From assembly GCF_002119805.1 (NCBI RefSeq), contig NZ_CP021059.1:992001-1056000 (forward strand): a stretch of DNA of 64,000 nt, in the 5' to 3' direction. How positions within the stretch are numbered: the stretch's first letter is position 1; each line of letters starts with the position of its first letter. Of this stretch, positions 34,989 through 45,790 are shown piece after piece. Under the pieces are notes generated by a model. The model saw only the letters and a list, made by a program, of their open reading frames with translations. It did not search any database and was not told the DNA's origin. The stretch comes from Macrococcoides canis (GTDB lineage: Bacteria; Bacillota; Bacilli; Staphylococcales; Staphylococcaceae). A program made the position numbers and the translations under genes.

Positions 34989-37052
34989 TTGGCAGAAAAT
35001 CTCGTCATTGTTGAATCGCCTGCAAAAGCCAAAACCATTGAAAAATATTTAGGAAAGAAATTTAAAGTTGTCGCATCTATGGGGCATGTACGTGATTTAC
35101 CACGTAGCCAGATGGGCGTAGATACTGAAAATGATTTTGATCCAAGATATATAACGATTAGAGGAAAAGGACCTATCGTACAAGATTTAAAAAAGCATGC
35201 GAAGCGCGCGAAGCATGTTTATCTTGCGAGTGACCCGGACCGTGAAGGTGAAGCGATTGCCTGGCATTTAGCACATATACTGAATATTGATGAAAAAGCA
35301 GATTCAAGAGTTGTATTTAATGAAATTACAAAGGATGCTGTCAAAGAGAGTTTTAAGCATCCGAGACAAATTGAACAAAACCTTGTAGATGCACAACAAG
35401 CACGACGTGTACTTGATCGCCTTGTAGGTTACAATATTTCACCAGTATTATGGAAGAAAGTTAAAAAAGGACTTTCAGCTGGCCGTGTTCAATCTGTGGC
35501 ACTCAAACTTATTATTGACCGAGAAGAAGAAATAAATGCATTTAAACCAGAAGAATACTGGACGATTGATGGATTGTTTGAATATAACAAAAAGCAGTTT
35601 AAGGCAAAGTTCTTACATGAAAACAATAAATCGAAGAAATTAAAGCAGGAAGATGACGTTAAAGCAATCGTTAAACAATTGAAATCTGATATGTTCAAAG
35701 TAACTGATGTTACAAAGAAGGAGAAGCTCAGAAATCCTGCACAACCATTTACAACAAGTTCACTGCAGCAAGAAGCTGCACGTAAGCTTAACTTCAAAGC
35801 ACGTAAAACGATGATGCTTGCACAACAATTGTATGAAGGGATCGACCTTAAGAAGCAAGGTACTGTTGGGTTGATTACATATATGCGTACGGATTCAACA
35901 CGTATTTCTGATACTGCAAAGAATGAAGCTGCAAGTTATATTGAAGAACATTATGGTAAGGAATACTTGTCTAAACGCAAAAGTAAGAGTGGTGGTGCTC
36001 AAGATGCACATGAAGCAGTTCGTCCAACGTCAGTGCTGCGCACACCATCTGACATGAAAGCATATCTCTCTAGAGATCAGCTGCGTCTATACAAATTGAT
36101 CTGGGAGCGTTTTATGGCAAGCCAAATGGCTGCAGCAGTCATTGACACGGTCAGTGTAGATCTCGTTCAGGATAATATTAAATTTAGAGCAAATGGCCAG
36201 ACAATTAAGTTTAAAGGATTTATGAGTGTATACATTGAAGGTCAGGATGAAGAAACAGAAGACGGAGAAAATAAATTACCAGTGCTTGAAGTGGGTAATA
36301 CAGTCAAGGCGGTTAATATCGATGAGAATCAACATTTCACACAGCCACCTCCGCGCTATACTGAAGCTAGACTTGTTAAAACGATGGAAGAAAAAGGAAT
36401 TGGCAGACCTTCAACCTATGCTCCAACTTTAGATACGATTCAAAAGCGTAATTATGTTAAAGTTGACCAGAAGAAATTTTATCCGACAGAGCTTGGCATA
36501 ATCGTCAATGAATCTGTTAAAGAATACTTCCCCGAAATTATTGATATTGATTTCACGGTGAATATGGAAACGTTACTAGATAAAATTGCCAGTGGAGATA
36601 TGGAATGGAAGAAAGTCATTTCAACTTTTTATGGTGATTTCAAAACGCATGTTGAACGTGCAGAGTCAGAAATGGAAAAGATTGAAATCAAGGACGAACC
36701 CGCAGGAGAAGATTGTGAAAAATGCGGTTCTCCGATGGTATATAAAATGGGACGTTATGGAAAGTTTATGGCTTGTTCAAACTTCCCGGACTGCAGAAAT
36801 ACAAAGGCAATTGTCAAAACAATCGGAGTGCCATGTCCGAAGTGTAAAGATGGCGAAGTTGTAGAACGTAAATCTAAGAAGAATAGAATTTTTTACGGCT
36901 GCAGTAATTTTCCGGAATGTGATTATATTTCCTGGGATAAGCCTATTGCAAGAAATTGTCCTAAGTGTGACACACAGCTCGTGGAACGCAAAAAAGGGAA
37001 ACAGACACAAGTTGTCTGCACGAATTGCGATTATGATGAGAAGCCTCAATAA
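34989..37052 (+). CDS. topA: DNA topoisomerase I
   Basis: TopA relaxes negative supercoils by single-strand passage. The 687-residue protein has an N-terminal Toprim domain ([30 protein letters not shown]). The core has [14 protein letters not shown], whose Tyr is the DNA nucleophile. Three C-terminal zinc ribbons (about 575-687) are built from CEKCGSP..C, CPKCKDG..C and CPKCDTQ..C pairs. The start is TTG at 34989 with AAGAGGGGG upstream. Length agrees with staphylococcal TopA. Confidence 0.97.
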   Translation: MAENLVIVESPAKAKTIEKYLGKKFKVVASMGHVRDLPRSQMGVDTENDFDPRYITIRGKGPIVQDLKKHAKRAKHVYLASDPDREGEAIAWHLAHILNIDEKADSRVVFNEITKDAVKESFKHPRQIEQNLVDAQQARRVLDRLVGYNISPVLWKKVKKGLSAGRVQSVALKLIIDREEEINAFKPEEYWTIDGLFEYNKKQFKAKFLHENNKSKKLKQEDDVKAIVKQLKSDMFKVTDVTKKEKLRNPAQPFTTSSLQQEAARKLNFKARKTMMLAQQLYEGIDLKKQGTVGLITYMRTDSTRISDTAKNEAASYIEEHYGKEYLSKRKSKSGGAQDAHEAVRPTSVLRTPSDMKAYLSRDQLRLYKLIWERFMASQMAAAVIDTVSVDLVQDNIKFRANGQTIKFKGFMSVYIEGQDEETEDGENKLPVLEVGNTVKAVNIDENQHFTQPPPRYTEARLVKTMEEKGIGRPSTYAPTLDTIQKRNYVKVDQKKFYPTELGIIVNESVKEYFPEIIDIDFTVNMETLLDKIASGDMEWKKVISTFYGDFKTHVERAESEMEKIEIKDEPAGEDCEKCGSPMVYKMGRYGKFMACSNFPDCRNTKAIVKTIGVPCPKCKDGEVVERKSKKNRIFYGCSNFPECDYISWDKPIARNCPKCDTQLVERKKGKQTQVVCTNCDYDEKPQ

Positions 37053-37079
37053 CACATCCGTAAATAATCATGTTAATAT

Positions 37080-37120
37080 GAGAGCAGATTTGAAATAAAA
37101 ATCTGTTCTCTATTATTTTT
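37080..37120 (+). terminator. terminator after topA
   Basis: Stem GAGAGCAGATTT (37080-37091) with AAATCTGTTCTC (37099-37110), one G-T pair, followed by TATTATTTTTT. Confidence 0.75.
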
Positions 37121-37161
37121 TCGATTTTTAAGAAAATTAATACGTTTTTAATAATTAATAG

Positions 37162-37190
37162 TTTATTTCGATACAAAATTGTAATACAAT
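37162..37190 (+). promoter_or_regulatory. candidate promoter for trmFO
   Basis: TTTATT (37162-37167), 17 bases, TACAAT (37185-37190), about 28 bases before trmFO. Confidence 0.4.
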
Positions 37191-37217
37191 CATGAAGGAT
37201 ATTCAGGAGGAGATAAT

Positions 37218-38519
37218 ATGACAACTGTAAATATAATAGGTGCTGGGCTTGCCGGCAGTGAAGCGGCTTATCAAATTGCCGAACGAGGAATTAAAGTAAA
37301 ACTCTATGAAATGAGACCGGTGAAACAAACACCGGCACATCATACGGACAAATTTGCTGAGCTTGTCTGCTCGAATTCATTACGAGGAAATGCATTGACG
37401 AACGCGGTCGGTGTCCTTAAAGAAGAGATGCGCAGACTTGATTCATTAATCATTAAAGCAGCTGATAATGCAAGCGTACCCGCAGGTGGTGCACTTGCTG
37501 TAGATAGACATGAATTCAGTGGCTATGTTACAGATACGTTAAAGCAACATGCAAATATTGAAGTCATCAATGAAGAAATTACGGAAATTCCAGATGGACC
37601 GACGATTATTGCAACAGGTCCGTTAACTACAGAAAGCTTATCGAAACAAATTCAGGCACTGACAGGACAAGATCATCTTTATTTCTATGATGCAGCTGCA
37701 CCTATCATCGAAAAGGATTCAATTGATATGAATAAAGTATATTTGAAGTCCCGTTATGATAAAGGAGAAGCTGCATATTTGAACTGTCCGATGACAGAAG
37801 AAGAGTTCAATAGATTCTATGATGCACTGCTTGAAGCAGAAGTTGTCCCATTAAAGGAATTTGAAAAAGAAATTTACTTTGAAGGGTGTATGCCGTTTGA
37901 AGAGATGGCGAAGCGTGGGCGTAAAACGTTATTATTCGGACCAATGAAGCCTGTTGGCCTCGAGGACCCTAAGACAGGAAAACGTCCCTATGCAGTTGTT
38001 CAGTTGCGCCAGGATGATGCAGCAGGGACACTTTATAATATTGTAGGTTTTCAGACACATTTGAAGTGGGGTGCACAAAAAGAAATATTGAAGCTGATAC
38101 CTGGTCTGGAAAATGTAGAAGTTGTCAGATATGGCGTTATGCATCGTAACACTTTTATCAATTCACCGACTAACTTACAGCAGACGTATCAATTCAAAGG
38201 GAATGACAGTCTGTTTCTTGCAGGTCAGATGACCGGTGTAGAAGGTTATGTGGAAAGTGCAGCAAGCGGATTAGTTGCAGGAATCAATATGGCGAAGTAT
38301 GTTGAAGGTAAACCTGTGATTACTTTCCCTGAAAACACAGTAATCGGTTCAATGGCTTATTACATCACGCATACGAACAGTAAAAACTTTCAGCCGATGA
38401 ATGCCAATTTTGGACTTTTACCAAGTTTAGATAAACGTATTAAAGATAAGAAGGAACGTTATGAAGCGCTGGCAGCACGTGCTTTAGATTCATTAGAACA
38501 TTTTAAAGTTACTTTATAG
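37218..38519 (+). CDS. trmFO: folate/FAD-dependent tRNA (uracil54-C5)-methyltransferase TrmFO
   Basis: TrmFO makes m5U54 in the tRNA T-loop with methylene-THF and FADH2. The 433-residue flavoprotein starts with the dinucleotide fold [19 protein letters not shown]. The conserved [20 protein letters not shown] supplies the active-site Cys region, and [17 protein letters not shown] is also present. CAGGAGGAG precedes ATG 37218. The old name Gid reflects similarity to GidA/MnmG. The topA-trmFO-xerC order is conserved in Bacilli. Confidence 0.97.
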   Translation: MTTVNIIGAGLAGSEAAYQIAERGIKVKLYEMRPVKQTPAHHTDKFAELVCSNSLRGNALTNAVGVLKEEMRRLDSLIIKAADNASVPAGGALAVDRHEFSGYVTDTLKQHANIEVINEEITEIPDGPTIIATGPLTTESLSKQIQALTGQDHLYFYDAAAPIIEKDSIDMNKVYLKSRYDKGEAAYLNCPMTEEEFNRFYDALLEAEVVPLKEFEKEIYFEGCMPFEEMAKRGRKTLLFGPMKPVGLEDPKTGKRPYAVVQLRQDDAAGTLYNIVGFQTHLKWGAQKEILKLIPGLENVEVVRYGVMHRNTFINSPTNLQQTYQFKGNDSLFLAGQMTGVEGYVESAASGLVAGINMAKYVEGKPVITFPENTVIGSMAYYITHTNSKNFQPMNANFGLLPSLDKRIKDKKERYEALAARALDSLEHFKVTL

Positions 38520-38527
38520 TGTTTTAG

Positions 38528-38557
38528 TTGTGTGTCAATTTTAAATTGTGATAGAAT
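38528..38557 (+). promoter_or_regulatory. candidate promoter for xerC-hslVU-codY
   Basis: TTGTGT (38528-38533), 18 bases, TAGAAT (38552-38557), about 22 bases before xerC. Confidence 0.45.
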
Positions 38558-38578
38558 TCAGATAAATAGGAGGACAGT

Positions 38579-39451
38579 ATGGATACTAATGATTTGCAGA
38601 GATTCTTAACTTACTTACAGAATGAGCGTAATTTTTCGGACCATACTGTTACTGCCTATAAAAAAGATGTTATGCAGTTTATTGCGTTTTTAGAACAGGA
38701 ACAGCTGGATTTTAATACTTTTGAATATCGTGATGCGAGAAATTACCTCGTGAGTCAATATAATAAAGGGCTTGAACGTACGACAGTGTCGAGAAGAATT
38801 TCTGCATTACGTTCTTTTTATGCGTTTTTATATGATGGAGATGATCGTAATCCTTTTGTACAGCTTGTTCATCCAAAGCAGAAGAAGTATTTGCCTGAAT
38901 TCTTCTATGAAAAAGAGATGACATTATTATTTAACAGTATCGATATGTCAAAACCGTTTGCAGTAAGAGATAAATTTATACTTGAAATGCTGTATGCTAC
39001 AGGCATGCGTGTATCAGAGTTCATTGAGCTGAAAATCGATGCATTCGATTTGCGGCTCATGACAGTTAAGGTGATGGGGAAAGGGCGTAAAGAAAGGATT
39101 ATTCCATATGGCGCCTATGCACATCAGTCACTGCTGGATTATCTGGAATTCAGAAACAGCAGAACGATAACGCATGATTTCTTGCTGATCAATCAACGAA
39201 ATGGTCCTCTTACCGCAAGAGGTCTGACATACATTCTTGATATGCTGATTAAAAGGAGTAGTGCAGATGGACATATCCATCCTCATAAATTAAGGCATAC
39301 TTTCGCAACACATTTATTGAATAATGGAGCAGATTTGCGTACTGTGCAGGAATTGTTAGGGCATGTCAATTTATCGACAACGAGCAAATACACACATATA
39401 ACGAAAGCACATCTAAGAAATTCATATTTAAACGCACATCCAAGAGCATAA
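38579..39451 (+). CDS. xerC: tyrosine recombinase XerC
   Basis: XerC with XerD resolves chromosome dimers at dif. The 290-residue protein has an N-terminal SAM-like core-binding domain (about 1-90). The catalytic domain has [10 protein letters not shown] (first Arg), [10 protein letters not shown] (Lys), [14 protein letters not shown] (His-x-x-Arg), LGH (His) and TTSKYTHI, whose Tyr271 is the nucleophile. AGGAGGACAGT precedes ATG 38579. Its place next to trmFO and hslV marks it as the housekeeping XerC, not a mobile-element integrase. Confidence 0.96.
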   Translation: MDTNDLQRFLTYLQNERNFSDHTVTAYKKDVMQFIAFLEQEQLDFNTFEYRDARNYLVSQYNKGLERTTVSRRISALRSFYAFLYDGDDRNPFVQLVHPKQKKYLPEFFYEKEMTLLFNSIDMSKPFAVRDKFILEMLYATGMRVSEFIELKIDAFDLRLMTVKVMGKGRKERIIPYGAYAHQSLLDYLEFRNSRTITHDFLLINQRNGPLTARGLTYILDMLIKRSSADGHIHPHKLRHTFATHLLNNGADLRTVQELLGHVNLSTTSKYTHITKAHLRNSYLNAHPRA

Positions 39452-39462
39452 GGAGTGAAAGA

Positions 39463-40005
39463 ATGAATAATCAATTACATGCAACGACCATTTTTGCAAT
39501 CAGACATAATGGTAGTGCAGCGATGAGCGGTGACGGACAAGTAACACTTGGCCAGCAGGTCATTATGAAGCAGACCGCAAGAAAAGTGAGAAGACTGTTT
39601 AATGATGAAGTAATTGCAGGATTTGCAGGAAGTGTTGCGGATGCTTTTACTTTATTTGAAATGTTTGAAGCAAAGCTTCATGAGTATAATGGCAATTTAT
39701 CACGCGCAGCCGTTGAGTTAGCTAAAGAATGGCGTGGAGACAAGATGCTGCGACAGTTAGAAGCAATGCTCATCGTTATGAACAAAGATGAACTGCTTGT
39801 TGTAAGTGGTACAGGTGAAGTGATTCAGCCAGACGATGATATTATTGCAATTGGTTCAGGCGGCAATTATGCACTCAGTGCAGGACGCGCTTTAAAGCGT
39901 CATGCCACTACAATGAGCGCGCGAGATATCGCACAGGCTGCTTTAGAAACAGCAGCTGATATATGCGTATTCACAAATCATAATATTATTATCGAAGAAA
40001 TTTAG
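39463..40005 (+). CDS. hslV: ATP-dependent protease proteolytic subunit HslV (ClpQ)
   Basis: HslV forms the peptidase rings of the HslVU protease. The 180-residue protein carries a seven-residue propeptide before the N-terminal nucleophile (Thr8 in [12 protein letters not shown]). [26 protein letters not shown] and [15 protein letters not shown] are conserved. This threonine form is as in staphylococci; Bacillus CodW uses serine (recalled). AAGGAG precedes ATG 39463. It is 10 bases from hslU. Confidence 0.97.
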   Translation: MNNQLHATTIFAIRHNGSAAMSGDGQVTLGQQVIMKQTARKVRRLFNDEVIAGFAGSVADAFTLFEMFEAKLHEYNGNLSRAAVELAKEWRGDKMLRQLEAMLIVMNKDELLVVSGTGEVIQPDDDIIAIGSGGNYALSAGRALKRHATTMSARDIAQAALETAADICVFTNHNIIIEEI

Positions 40006-40015
40006 GAGGCATGTC

Positions 40016-41389
40016 ATGAAGACAGCGAACTTAACGCCAAGACAAATCGTTAGCCATCTTGATGAACATATTATCGGTCAGCAAGATGCAAAAAGGAAGG
40101 TCGCGGTAAGCTTGAGAAATCGTTACCGCCGAATGGCACTGGATGATGAGATTCAAAAAGAAGTGATTCCTAAAAATATATTGATGATTGGACCGACTGG
40201 TGTAGGAAAAACGGAGATTGCGAGACGTATGGCAAAGTTAGTTGGCGCACCTTTTGTAAAAGTAGAAGCTACTAAGTATACAGAAGTCGGTTATGTAGGT
40301 CGAGATGTTGAAAGTATGATTCGTGATCTTACAGAAAATGGTGTCAGGCTGATTAAAGAGAAGAAGAAACAGGAAGTTCTAGAAGAAGCTAAGCAAAATG
40401 CAGAAGACCGACTTGTTAAATTACTCGTTCCAGCAATGAAGAAAAAAGACAACAAAGCTGGAAATCCATTTGAGATGCTGTTTAATCAAACTATCCAAGA
40501 AGAAGAGGATGCACCTGATGAGCATGTGAAATTGAAACGTAAAGATATTCTAGCCCAGCTTAAAGCAGGAAAACTGGAAGACGAAACCGTTAAGATTAAA
40601 GTTGATCAGGAATTTAAAGGATTAAATATGTTCGGTATGGATATGCAGAATAATCAAATGCAGGATATGTTCAGTCAGATGATGCCGAAGAAGAAGGTTG
40701 AACGTACGTTAAAGGTTTCAGATGCCAGGGATGTACTGATTGATGAAGAAGCTACGAAGCTGATCGATGAAGAATCAATGCACAGTGAAGCTGTAGCTTT
40801 AACTGAGCAGATGGGAATCGTATTTATTGATGAAATAGATAAGATAGCAGGTGGTAATCAAGGTCCGGATGTTTCAAGACAAGGTGTTCAGCGAGATATA
40901 TTGCCTATCGTTGAAGGAAGTGTAGTTCAGACCAAGTATGGCGCTGTTAATACGGAGCATATCCTATTCATAGGCGCTGGTGCCTTCCATGTATCGAAAC
41001 CGAGTGACCTAATTCCAGAGTTACAAGGAAGATTTCCGATTCGTGTGGAACTTGATAAGCTCTCGGTAGAAGATTTCAGAAGAATTTTGAAAGAGCCGAA
41101 ACTCTCTCTTTTGAAGCAGTATGAAAGCTTACTGGCAACAGAGGATGTTACCATTAATTTTACGGATGAAGCGATTGACAGACTTGCTGAAATGTCTTAC
41201 GAAGTGAACCAGGAAACCGATAATATTGGTGCAAGACGTCTGCATACAATTTTAGAGAAGATGCTTGAAGATCTGCTGTTCGAAGCTTCGGAAATGCCGA
41301 ATGCACATGTAGATATTACTGCACAGTATGTTGATTCTAAACTTGGAAATATTACTAAAAATAAAAATTTAAGTGAATTTATACTTTAA
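40016..41389 (+). CDS. hslU: HslU ATPase subunit (ClpY)
   Basis: HslU unfolds substrates and feeds them to HslV. The 457-residue AAA+ protein has [17 protein letters not shown] at the N-terminus and [12 protein letters not shown] (Walker A). An insertion I domain (about 110-230) is rich in Lys/Glu and Met, and [12 protein letters not shown] is the Walker B. The C-terminus ends LSEFIL, the peptide that docks into HslV. AGGAGGCATGTC precedes ATG 40016. It is about ten residues shorter than the S. aureus protein, likely in the I domain. Confidence 0.97.
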   Translation: MKTANLTPRQIVSHLDEHIIGQQDAKRKVAVSLRNRYRRMALDDEIQKEVIPKNILMIGPTGVGKTEIARRMAKLVGAPFVKVEATKYTEVGYVGRDVESMIRDLTENGVRLIKEKKKQEVLEEAKQNAEDRLVKLLVPAMKKKDNKAGNPFEMLFNQTIQEEEDAPDEHVKLKRKDILAQLKAGKLEDETVKIKVDQEFKGLNMFGMDMQNNQMQDMFSQMMPKKKVERTLKVSDARDVLIDEEATKLIDEESMHSEAVALTEQMGIVFIDEIDKIAGGNQGPDVSRQGVQRDILPIVEGSVVQTKYGAVNTEHILFIGAGAFHVSKPSDLIPELQGRFPIRVELDKLSVEDFRRILKEPKLSLLKQYESLLATEDVTINFTDEAIDRLAEMSYEVNQETDNIGARRLHTILEKMLEDLLFEASEMPNAHVDITAQYVDSKLGNITKNKNLSEFIL

Positions 41390-41406
41390 AGGAGTGTCTT
41401 TTAATA

Positions 41407-42180
41407 ATGGAACTATTACAAAGAACGAGAAAGATCAATAAGCTGTTACAGGAGCATAAAGGACTTGCTGTTGATTTTAAAGAAATGGCAGATTATCTTG
41501 GATCTGCGATGCAGTCTAATGTATTTATCCTGTCGCGCCGCGGAAAGCTATTAGGTTTTGGTGTTAATGAACTACTTAAGAATGAACGAATCATCAAGAT
41601 GCTGGAAGAACGTCAGTTCCCAGAAACGTATGTCGATTTACTGCTTAATATCGATGAAACAAAAAGTAATATTCAAATAGAGAATGACCTTTCAGTTTTT
41701 CCATCAGAAAATGCAGATTTATTCGCTAAGTCTAATACGGTTATTATCCCGATAAAAGGTGGCGGTACACGTCTTGGAACGCTTGTACTAGGACGTGTAG
41801 ATAAAGCGTTTGATGATGAAGACCTTGTGCTGGGAGAATATGCAGCTACTGTAGTAGGTATGGAAATTCTGCGTGAAAAACATGCTGATATTGAAAAGCT
41901 TGCAAGAGATAAAGCGGCAATCAATATGGCGATTAATTCACTGTCATACTCAGAGAAAGAAGCGATTGAACATATCTTTGAAGAACTGGGTGCATCAGAA
42001 GGTTTACTTGTCGCTTCTAAAGTAGCCGATAGAGTTGGAATTACGCGATCGGTTATCGTTAACGCATTACGTAAACTTGAAAGTGCTGGAGTAATTGAAT
42101 CGCGTTCACTTGGTATGAAAGGTACATTTATCAAGATTAAAAAAGAACACTTCTTAGAGGAACTTGCAGCGTCACACTGA
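41407..42180 (+). CDS. codY: GTP-sensing transcriptional pleiotropic repressor CodY
   Basis: CodY binds GTP and branched-chain amino acids and represses starvation, transport and virulence genes. The 257-residue protein has an N-terminal GAF domain for amino-acid sensing (about 1-155). A C-terminal winged helix-turn-helix (about 190-255) has the conserved [27 protein letters not shown] lies 12 bases before ATG 41407. The xerC-hslVU-codY order is the standard Bacilli operon. Confidence 0.98.
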   Translation: MELLQRTRKINKLLQEHKGLAVDFKEMADYLGSAMQSNVFILSRRGKLLGFGVNELLKNERIIKMLEERQFPETYVDLLLNIDETKSNIQIENDLSVFPSENADLFAKSNTVIIPIKGGGTRLGTLVLGRVDKAFDDEDLVLGEYAATVVGMEILREKHADIEKLARDKAAINMAINSLSYSEKEAIEHIFEELGASEGLLVASKVADRVGITRSVIVNALRKLESAGVIESRSLGMKGTFIKIKKEHFLEELAASH

Positions 42181-42221
42181 GGATTTGCTAAGATAAAGCT
42201 TCGAACTCAATATCAAAATAA

Positions 42222-42260
42222 GCCACCAGGAACAAATCGTGTTTTACTGGTGCTTTTTTT
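42222..42260 (+). terminator. terminator after codY
   Basis: A short imperfect stem (AGCCACCAG with CTGGTGCT) around a 15-base loop, then T7. The interval between it and codY (42181-42221) holds nothing I recognise. Confidence 0.65.
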
Positions 42261-42272
42261 GATTTTTATTAT

Positions 42273-42300
42273 TGAATCTAGAATTTAATTATGTTATATT
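42273..42300 (+). promoter_or_regulatory. candidate promoter for rpsB
   Basis: TTGAAT (42273-42278), 16 bases, TATATT (42295-42300). Transcription would start near 42307, giving a structured leader of about 115 nt. Confidence 0.55.
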
Positions 42301-42307
42301 TATCTAT

Positions 42308-42389
42308 GGCTAAAAAAGCCAAATTCACACATTACAGATAAGTATTTCAGATGGTGCAACATCTGTTGTTTCTGAAATTGCCTGTAATG
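42308..42389 (+). promoter_or_regulatory. structured 5' leader of rpsB, candidate S2 autoregulatory RNA
   Basis: The leader has a small hairpin GGCT-AAAAA-AGCC (42308-42320). A three-part arm follows: CATTACAG (42330-42337) pairs exactly with CTGTAATG (42382-42389), ATTTCA (42344-42349) with TGAAAT (42373-42378), and GATG (42350-42353) with CATC (42360-42363) around GTGCAA. Asymmetric internal loops separate the three stems. Such perfect nested pairing just before a ribosomal protein gene suggests feedback control by S2. Confidence 0.6.
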
Positions 42390-42420
42390 GCGGAATAAAA
42401 CCAATTAGGAGGAAATTAAA

Positions 42421-43197
42421 ATGGCAGTAATCTCAATGAAACAATTGCTAGAAGCTGGTGTTCACTTCGGTCACCAAACACGTCGCTGGAACCCAAAAAT
42501 GAAGAAATATATCTTCACTGAAAGAAATGGTATTTATATCATCGACCTTCAAAAAACAGTTAAGAAAGTTGAAGAAGCTTACAACTTCGTAAAATCTATT
42601 TCTGAAGAAGGCGGTACTGTATTATTCGTAGGTACTAAAAAACAAGCACAAGAAGCGATCAAAGAAGAAGCAGAACGTGCTGGACAATTCTTCATCAACG
42701 AACGTTGGTTAGGTGGAACATTAACAAACTACAAAACAATTTCTAAACGTGTTAAACGTATTTCTGAAATTGAAAAAATGGAAGAAGATGGTACTTTTGA
42801 CGTACTTCCTAAAAAAGAAGTAGTAGAACTTAAAAAAGAATATGATCGTTTAATCAAATTCTTAGGTGGAATTCGTGAAATGAAATCTATGCCTTCAGCA
42901 TTATTCGTTGTTGACCCTCGTAAAGAGCGTAACGCGATTGCAGAAGCTAAAAAATTACACATTCCAATCGTTGGTATCGTAGATACAAACTGTGATCCAG
43001 ACGAAATCGATTACGTAATCCCTGCAAACGATGATGCAATTCGTGCCGTTAAATTATTAACTGGTAAAATGGCTGATGCAATCTTAGAAGGTCGTCAAGG
43101 CGTATCTAATGAAGAAGTTGCAGCTGAACAAAATATCGATTTATCTGAAGAAGCAGAAGTTAAAGCAGAAGAAACTACTGAAACAACTGAAGCTTAA
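42421..43197 (+). CDS. rpsB: 30S ribosomal protein S2
   Basis: S2 is a 30S surface protein near the mRNA exit. The 258-residue protein has [34 protein letters not shown] and [19 protein letters not shown], the family signatures. It ends in an acidic Glu/Ala/Thr-rich tail of about 25 residues. AGGAGGAAATTAAA is a strong ribosome-binding site. Codon use is biased as for a highly expressed gene. A terminator separates it from tsf. Confidence 0.98.
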   Translation: MAVISMKQLLEAGVHFGHQTRRWNPKMKKYIFTERNGIYIIDLQKTVKKVEEAYNFVKSISEEGGTVLFVGTKKQAQEAIKEEAERAGQFFINERWLGGTLTNYKTISKRVKRISEIEKMEEDGTFDVLPKKEVVELKKEYDRLIKFLGGIREMKSMPSALFVVDPRKERNAIAEAKKLHIPIVGIVDTNCDPDEIDYVIPANDDAIRAVKLLTGKMADAILEGRQGVSNEEVAAEQNIDLSEEAEVKAEETTETTEA

Positions 43198-43204
43198 TTG
43201 AAAT

Positions 43205-43240
43205 AAAAGTGATAAGTGTATAACATTTATCACTTTTTTT
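43205..43240 (+). terminator. terminator between rpsB and tsf
   Basis: Stem AAAAGTGATAAGTG (43205-43218) with CATTTATCACTTTT (43224-43237), one G-T pair, followed by Ts. Some readthrough into tsf is likely, giving an rpsB excess over tsf. Confidence 0.8.
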
Positions 43241-43322
43241 AAAAGCTAAAGCATTTACTTTAGTTTTAATTAAAATTTTAGTAAAATAAAATCGTAAACA
43301 CAAATCTCTGGAGGTATTATAC

Positions 43323-44204
43323 ATGGCTATTACAGCACAATTAGTTAAACAATTACGTGAAAGAACAGGCGCAGGTATGATGGACTGCAAAAAAGCATTA
43401 ACTGAAACAAACGGAGATATCGACGCAGCAGTTGACTACCTACGTGAAAAAGGAATTGCGAAAGCTGCTAAGAAAGCTGACCGTATCGCTGCTGAAGGTA
43501 CAACTTATGTTGCATCTAATGGCAACACTGCAGTTTTATTAGAGTTAAACTCTGAAACAGACTTCGTTGCACGTAATGAAGGTTTCCAAGCATTAGTTAA
43601 AGAAATGGCAGATCACATTTTAGCAACTAAACCAGCAGATCTTGATGCATTAATGGCGTCTGAAATCGAAGCAGGTAAAACGGTTGAAACTAAATTGAAC
43701 GAAGCGATTTCTACAATCGGTGAAAAATTAACTTTACGTCGTTTCGTATTAGCTGAAAAAACAGATGCAGATGCATTTGGTGAATACTTACACATGGGTG
43801 GACGTATTGGTGTTTTAGCAGTAGTTGAAAATTCAACGGACGCTGAAGCAGCGAAAGACGTTGCAATGCATATTGCTGCATTAAACCCTAAATTTGTTTC
43901 TCGTGAACAAGTTTCTGCTGAGGAATTAGAACACGAAAAAGAAATCTTAAAACAACAAGCGTTAAACGAAGGTAAACCAGAAAATATCGTAGAAAAAATG
44001 GTAGAAGGTCGTTTACGTAAATATTTAGAAGAAATTTGTGCAGTTGATCAGCCATTCGTTAAAAATCCAGATCAAACTGTTGCTGAATTCTTAAAATCAA
44101 AAGGCGGCACATTAAAATCATTCGTACGTTATGAAGTTGGAGAAGGTATCGAGAAACGTCAAGATAACTTTGCTGATGAAGTAATGGGACAAATGGGTAA
44201 ATAA
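43323..44204 (+). CDS. tsf: translation elongation factor Ts
   Basis: EF-Ts exchanges GDP for GTP on EF-Tu. The 293-residue protein has an N-terminal UBA-like domain (residues 1-55, [19 protein letters not shown]). The core has the [10 protein letters not shown] motif that contacts EF-Tu, and a coiled-coil and C-terminal module follow. TGGAGGTATTATAC precedes ATG 43323. A UUCG-loop terminator follows. Confidence 0.98.
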   Translation: MAITAQLVKQLRERTGAGMMDCKKALTETNGDIDAAVDYLREKGIAKAAKKADRIAAEGTTYVASNGNTAVLLELNSETDFVARNEGFQALVKEMADHILATKPADLDALMASEIEAGKTVETKLNEAISTIGEKLTLRRFVLAEKTDADAFGEYLHMGGRIGVLAVVENSTDAEAAKDVAMHIAALNPKFVSREQVSAEELEHEKEILKQQALNEGKPENIVEKMVEGRLRKYLEEICAVDQPFVKNPDQTVAEFLKSKGGTLKSFVRYEVGEGIEKRQDNFADEVMGQMGK

Positions 44205-44213
44205 TGTTCTGAT

Positions 44214-44238
44214 AAAGACACTTCGGTGTCTTTTTTTA
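44214..44238 (+). terminator. intrinsic terminator after tsf (UUCG tetraloop)
   Basis: Stem AAAGACAC/GTGTCTTT capped by TTCG, followed by a T-run. Confidence 0.9.
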
Positions 44239-44349
44239 TACATAAAAGGTTAGACAAACTACATATAATGATTTATTTAACAGAAGATTATTGATATAAT
44301 GGCTATAGTTTTGTGTACAGTACACATATTTTTGAGAGGACGGATAATA

Positions 44350-45072
44350 ATGATTGAAACTTCTAAATATAAACGTGTCGTATTAAAGTTAAGTGGAGAA
44401 GCACTTGCTGGAGAAACAGGCTTTGGTATTAATCCGTTTGTGATTAAAAGTGTAGCGAAACAAGTAGCAGAAGTAGCTAAGATGGATTGTGAGATTGCTG
44501 TAATCGTAGGTGGAGGTAACATATGGCGCGGTAAAACGGGTAGTGACTTAGGTATGGACCGTGGTACTGCTGACTACATGGGTATGCTTGCAACAGTAAT
44601 GAATTCATTAGCATTACAGGACTCTTTAGAACAATTAGATTGTGACACACGTGTGCTCACTTCTATTGAGATGAAGCAAGTCGCAGAACCTTACATAAGA
44701 CGTCGTGCGATACGTCATCTAGAAAAAGGTCGCGTCGTAATCTTTGCTGCTGGTATCGGTAACCCTTATTTCTCAACAGATACGACAGCTGCATTACGCG
44801 CTGCAGAGATGGAAGCAGATGTCATTCTTATGGGTAAGAATAACGTAGATGGTGTATATTCAGCAGATCCGAAACTTGATCCAAATGCGAAGAAATATGA
44901 AACATTAACATATATTGAAATGTTACAGGAAGGCCTGCAAGTGATGGATTCAACAGCAAGCTCATTCTGTATGGACAACGACATTCCACTCGTGGTATTC
45001 TCAATTATGGAAGACGGTAATATTAAACGTGCTATAATGGGTGAAGAGATAGGTACTACGATTACAAAATAA
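44350..45072 (+). CDS. pyrH: UMP kinase
   Basis: PyrH makes UDP from UMP for RNA, cell-wall and teichoic acid precursors. The 240-residue amino-acid-kinase-fold protein has [37 protein letters not shown] and a late [17 protein letters not shown] 44350 after GAGAGGACGGATAATA is preferred to an in-frame ATG 51 bases upstream that lacks a ribosome-binding site. A -10-like TATAAT at 44295-44300 may belong to its promoter. It is 25 bases from frr. Confidence 0.97.
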   Translation: MIETSKYKRVVLKLSGEALAGETGFGINPFVIKSVAKQVAEVAKMDCEIAVIVGGGNIWRGKTGSDLGMDRGTADYMGMLATVMNSLALQDSLEQLDCDTRVLTSIEMKQVAEPYIRRRAIRHLEKGRVVIFAAGIGNPYFSTDTTAALRAAEMEADVILMGKNNVDGVYSADPKLDPNAKKYETLTYIEMLQEGLQVMDSTASSFCMDNDIPLVVFSIMEDGNIKRAIMGEEIGTTITK

Positions 45073-45097
45073 AATATAGGATTAAAGGAGAAAGAGA

Positions 45098-45655
45098 ATG
45101 ACAACTGAAATTTTGAACGAATTAAAATCAAAGATGGAAAAAAGTATCGAAAATCTACAACGTGAATTTGCAGGCATTCGTGCAGGACATGCAAATGCTA
45201 ATCTGTTAGATCGTGTGTCTGTAGTATACTATGGCGCTGAAACACCAGTTCAGCAATTAGCAAGTATATCAGTACCTGAGCCAAGAATGCTTTTAGTTAC
45301 ACCATATGATAAAACATCGATCGATGATATCTTAAAGGCAATTAATATGGCCAACTTAGGTGTTAACCCGACTTCAGACGGCAATGTAATTCGTATTACA
45401 GTTCCAGCTTTAACAGAAGAGCGCCGTAAAGAACTTGTTAAAGAAGCGAAGAAAGAAGCTGAGAATTCAAGGATTGCAATTCGTAACATCCGCCGTGATG
45501 CGAACGATGCACTTAAAAAAGCAGAAAAAGCTGGAGATATTACTGAAGATGATTTAAAATCATTTTCTGATGATGTACAAGGTGAAACAGATAAATTTAT
45601 CAAGAAGATTGACGAATTAACGGCTTCTAAAGAAAAAGATATTCTAGAAGTATAA
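45098..45655 (+). CDS. frr: ribosome recycling factor
   Basis: RRF with EF-G splits post-termination ribosomes. The 185-residue protein has the L-shaped three-helix family motifs [32 protein letters not shown] and the long C-terminal helix [28 protein letters not shown] precedes ATG 45098. It ends the rpsB-tsf-pyrH-frr set and is followed by a terminator. Confidence 0.98.
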   Translation: MTTEILNELKSKMEKSIENLQREFAGIRAGHANANLLDRVSVVYYGAETPVQQLASISVPEPRMLLVTPYDKTSIDDILKAINMANLGVNPTSDGNVIRITVPALTEERRKELVKEAKKEAENSRIAIRNIRRDANDALKKAEKAGDITEDDLKSFSDDVQGETDKFIKKIDELTASKEKDILEV

Positions 45656-45688
45656 GGCGTTTGTAATATTAATAATCGTTCGAAAAAT

Positions 45689-45722
45689 GGCGAGCCAAAT
45701 ATATTTGGCTCGACCTTTTTTT
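45689..45722 (+). terminator. intrinsic terminator after frr
   Basis: Stem CGAGCCAAA (45691-45699) with TTTGGCTCG (45704-45712), extended by GG/CC, then CTTTTTTT. Confidence 0.9.
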
Positions 45723-45790
45723 GTGATTTTCATGAATATACATATATCTTATGTTAAAATATATGAATAAGTTGAATTACGGAGGCTGCT

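Noticed and set aside
38579-39451. XerC as a mobile-element integrase
   Set aside because: Context (trmFO-xerC-hslVU-codY) and length match the housekeeping recombinase; no att-like repeats or cargo genes nearby.
41673-42134. 153-codon minus-strand frame opposite codY
   Set aside because: Shadow frame with a Ser-rich translation and no ribosome-binding site; CodY is certain in this segment.
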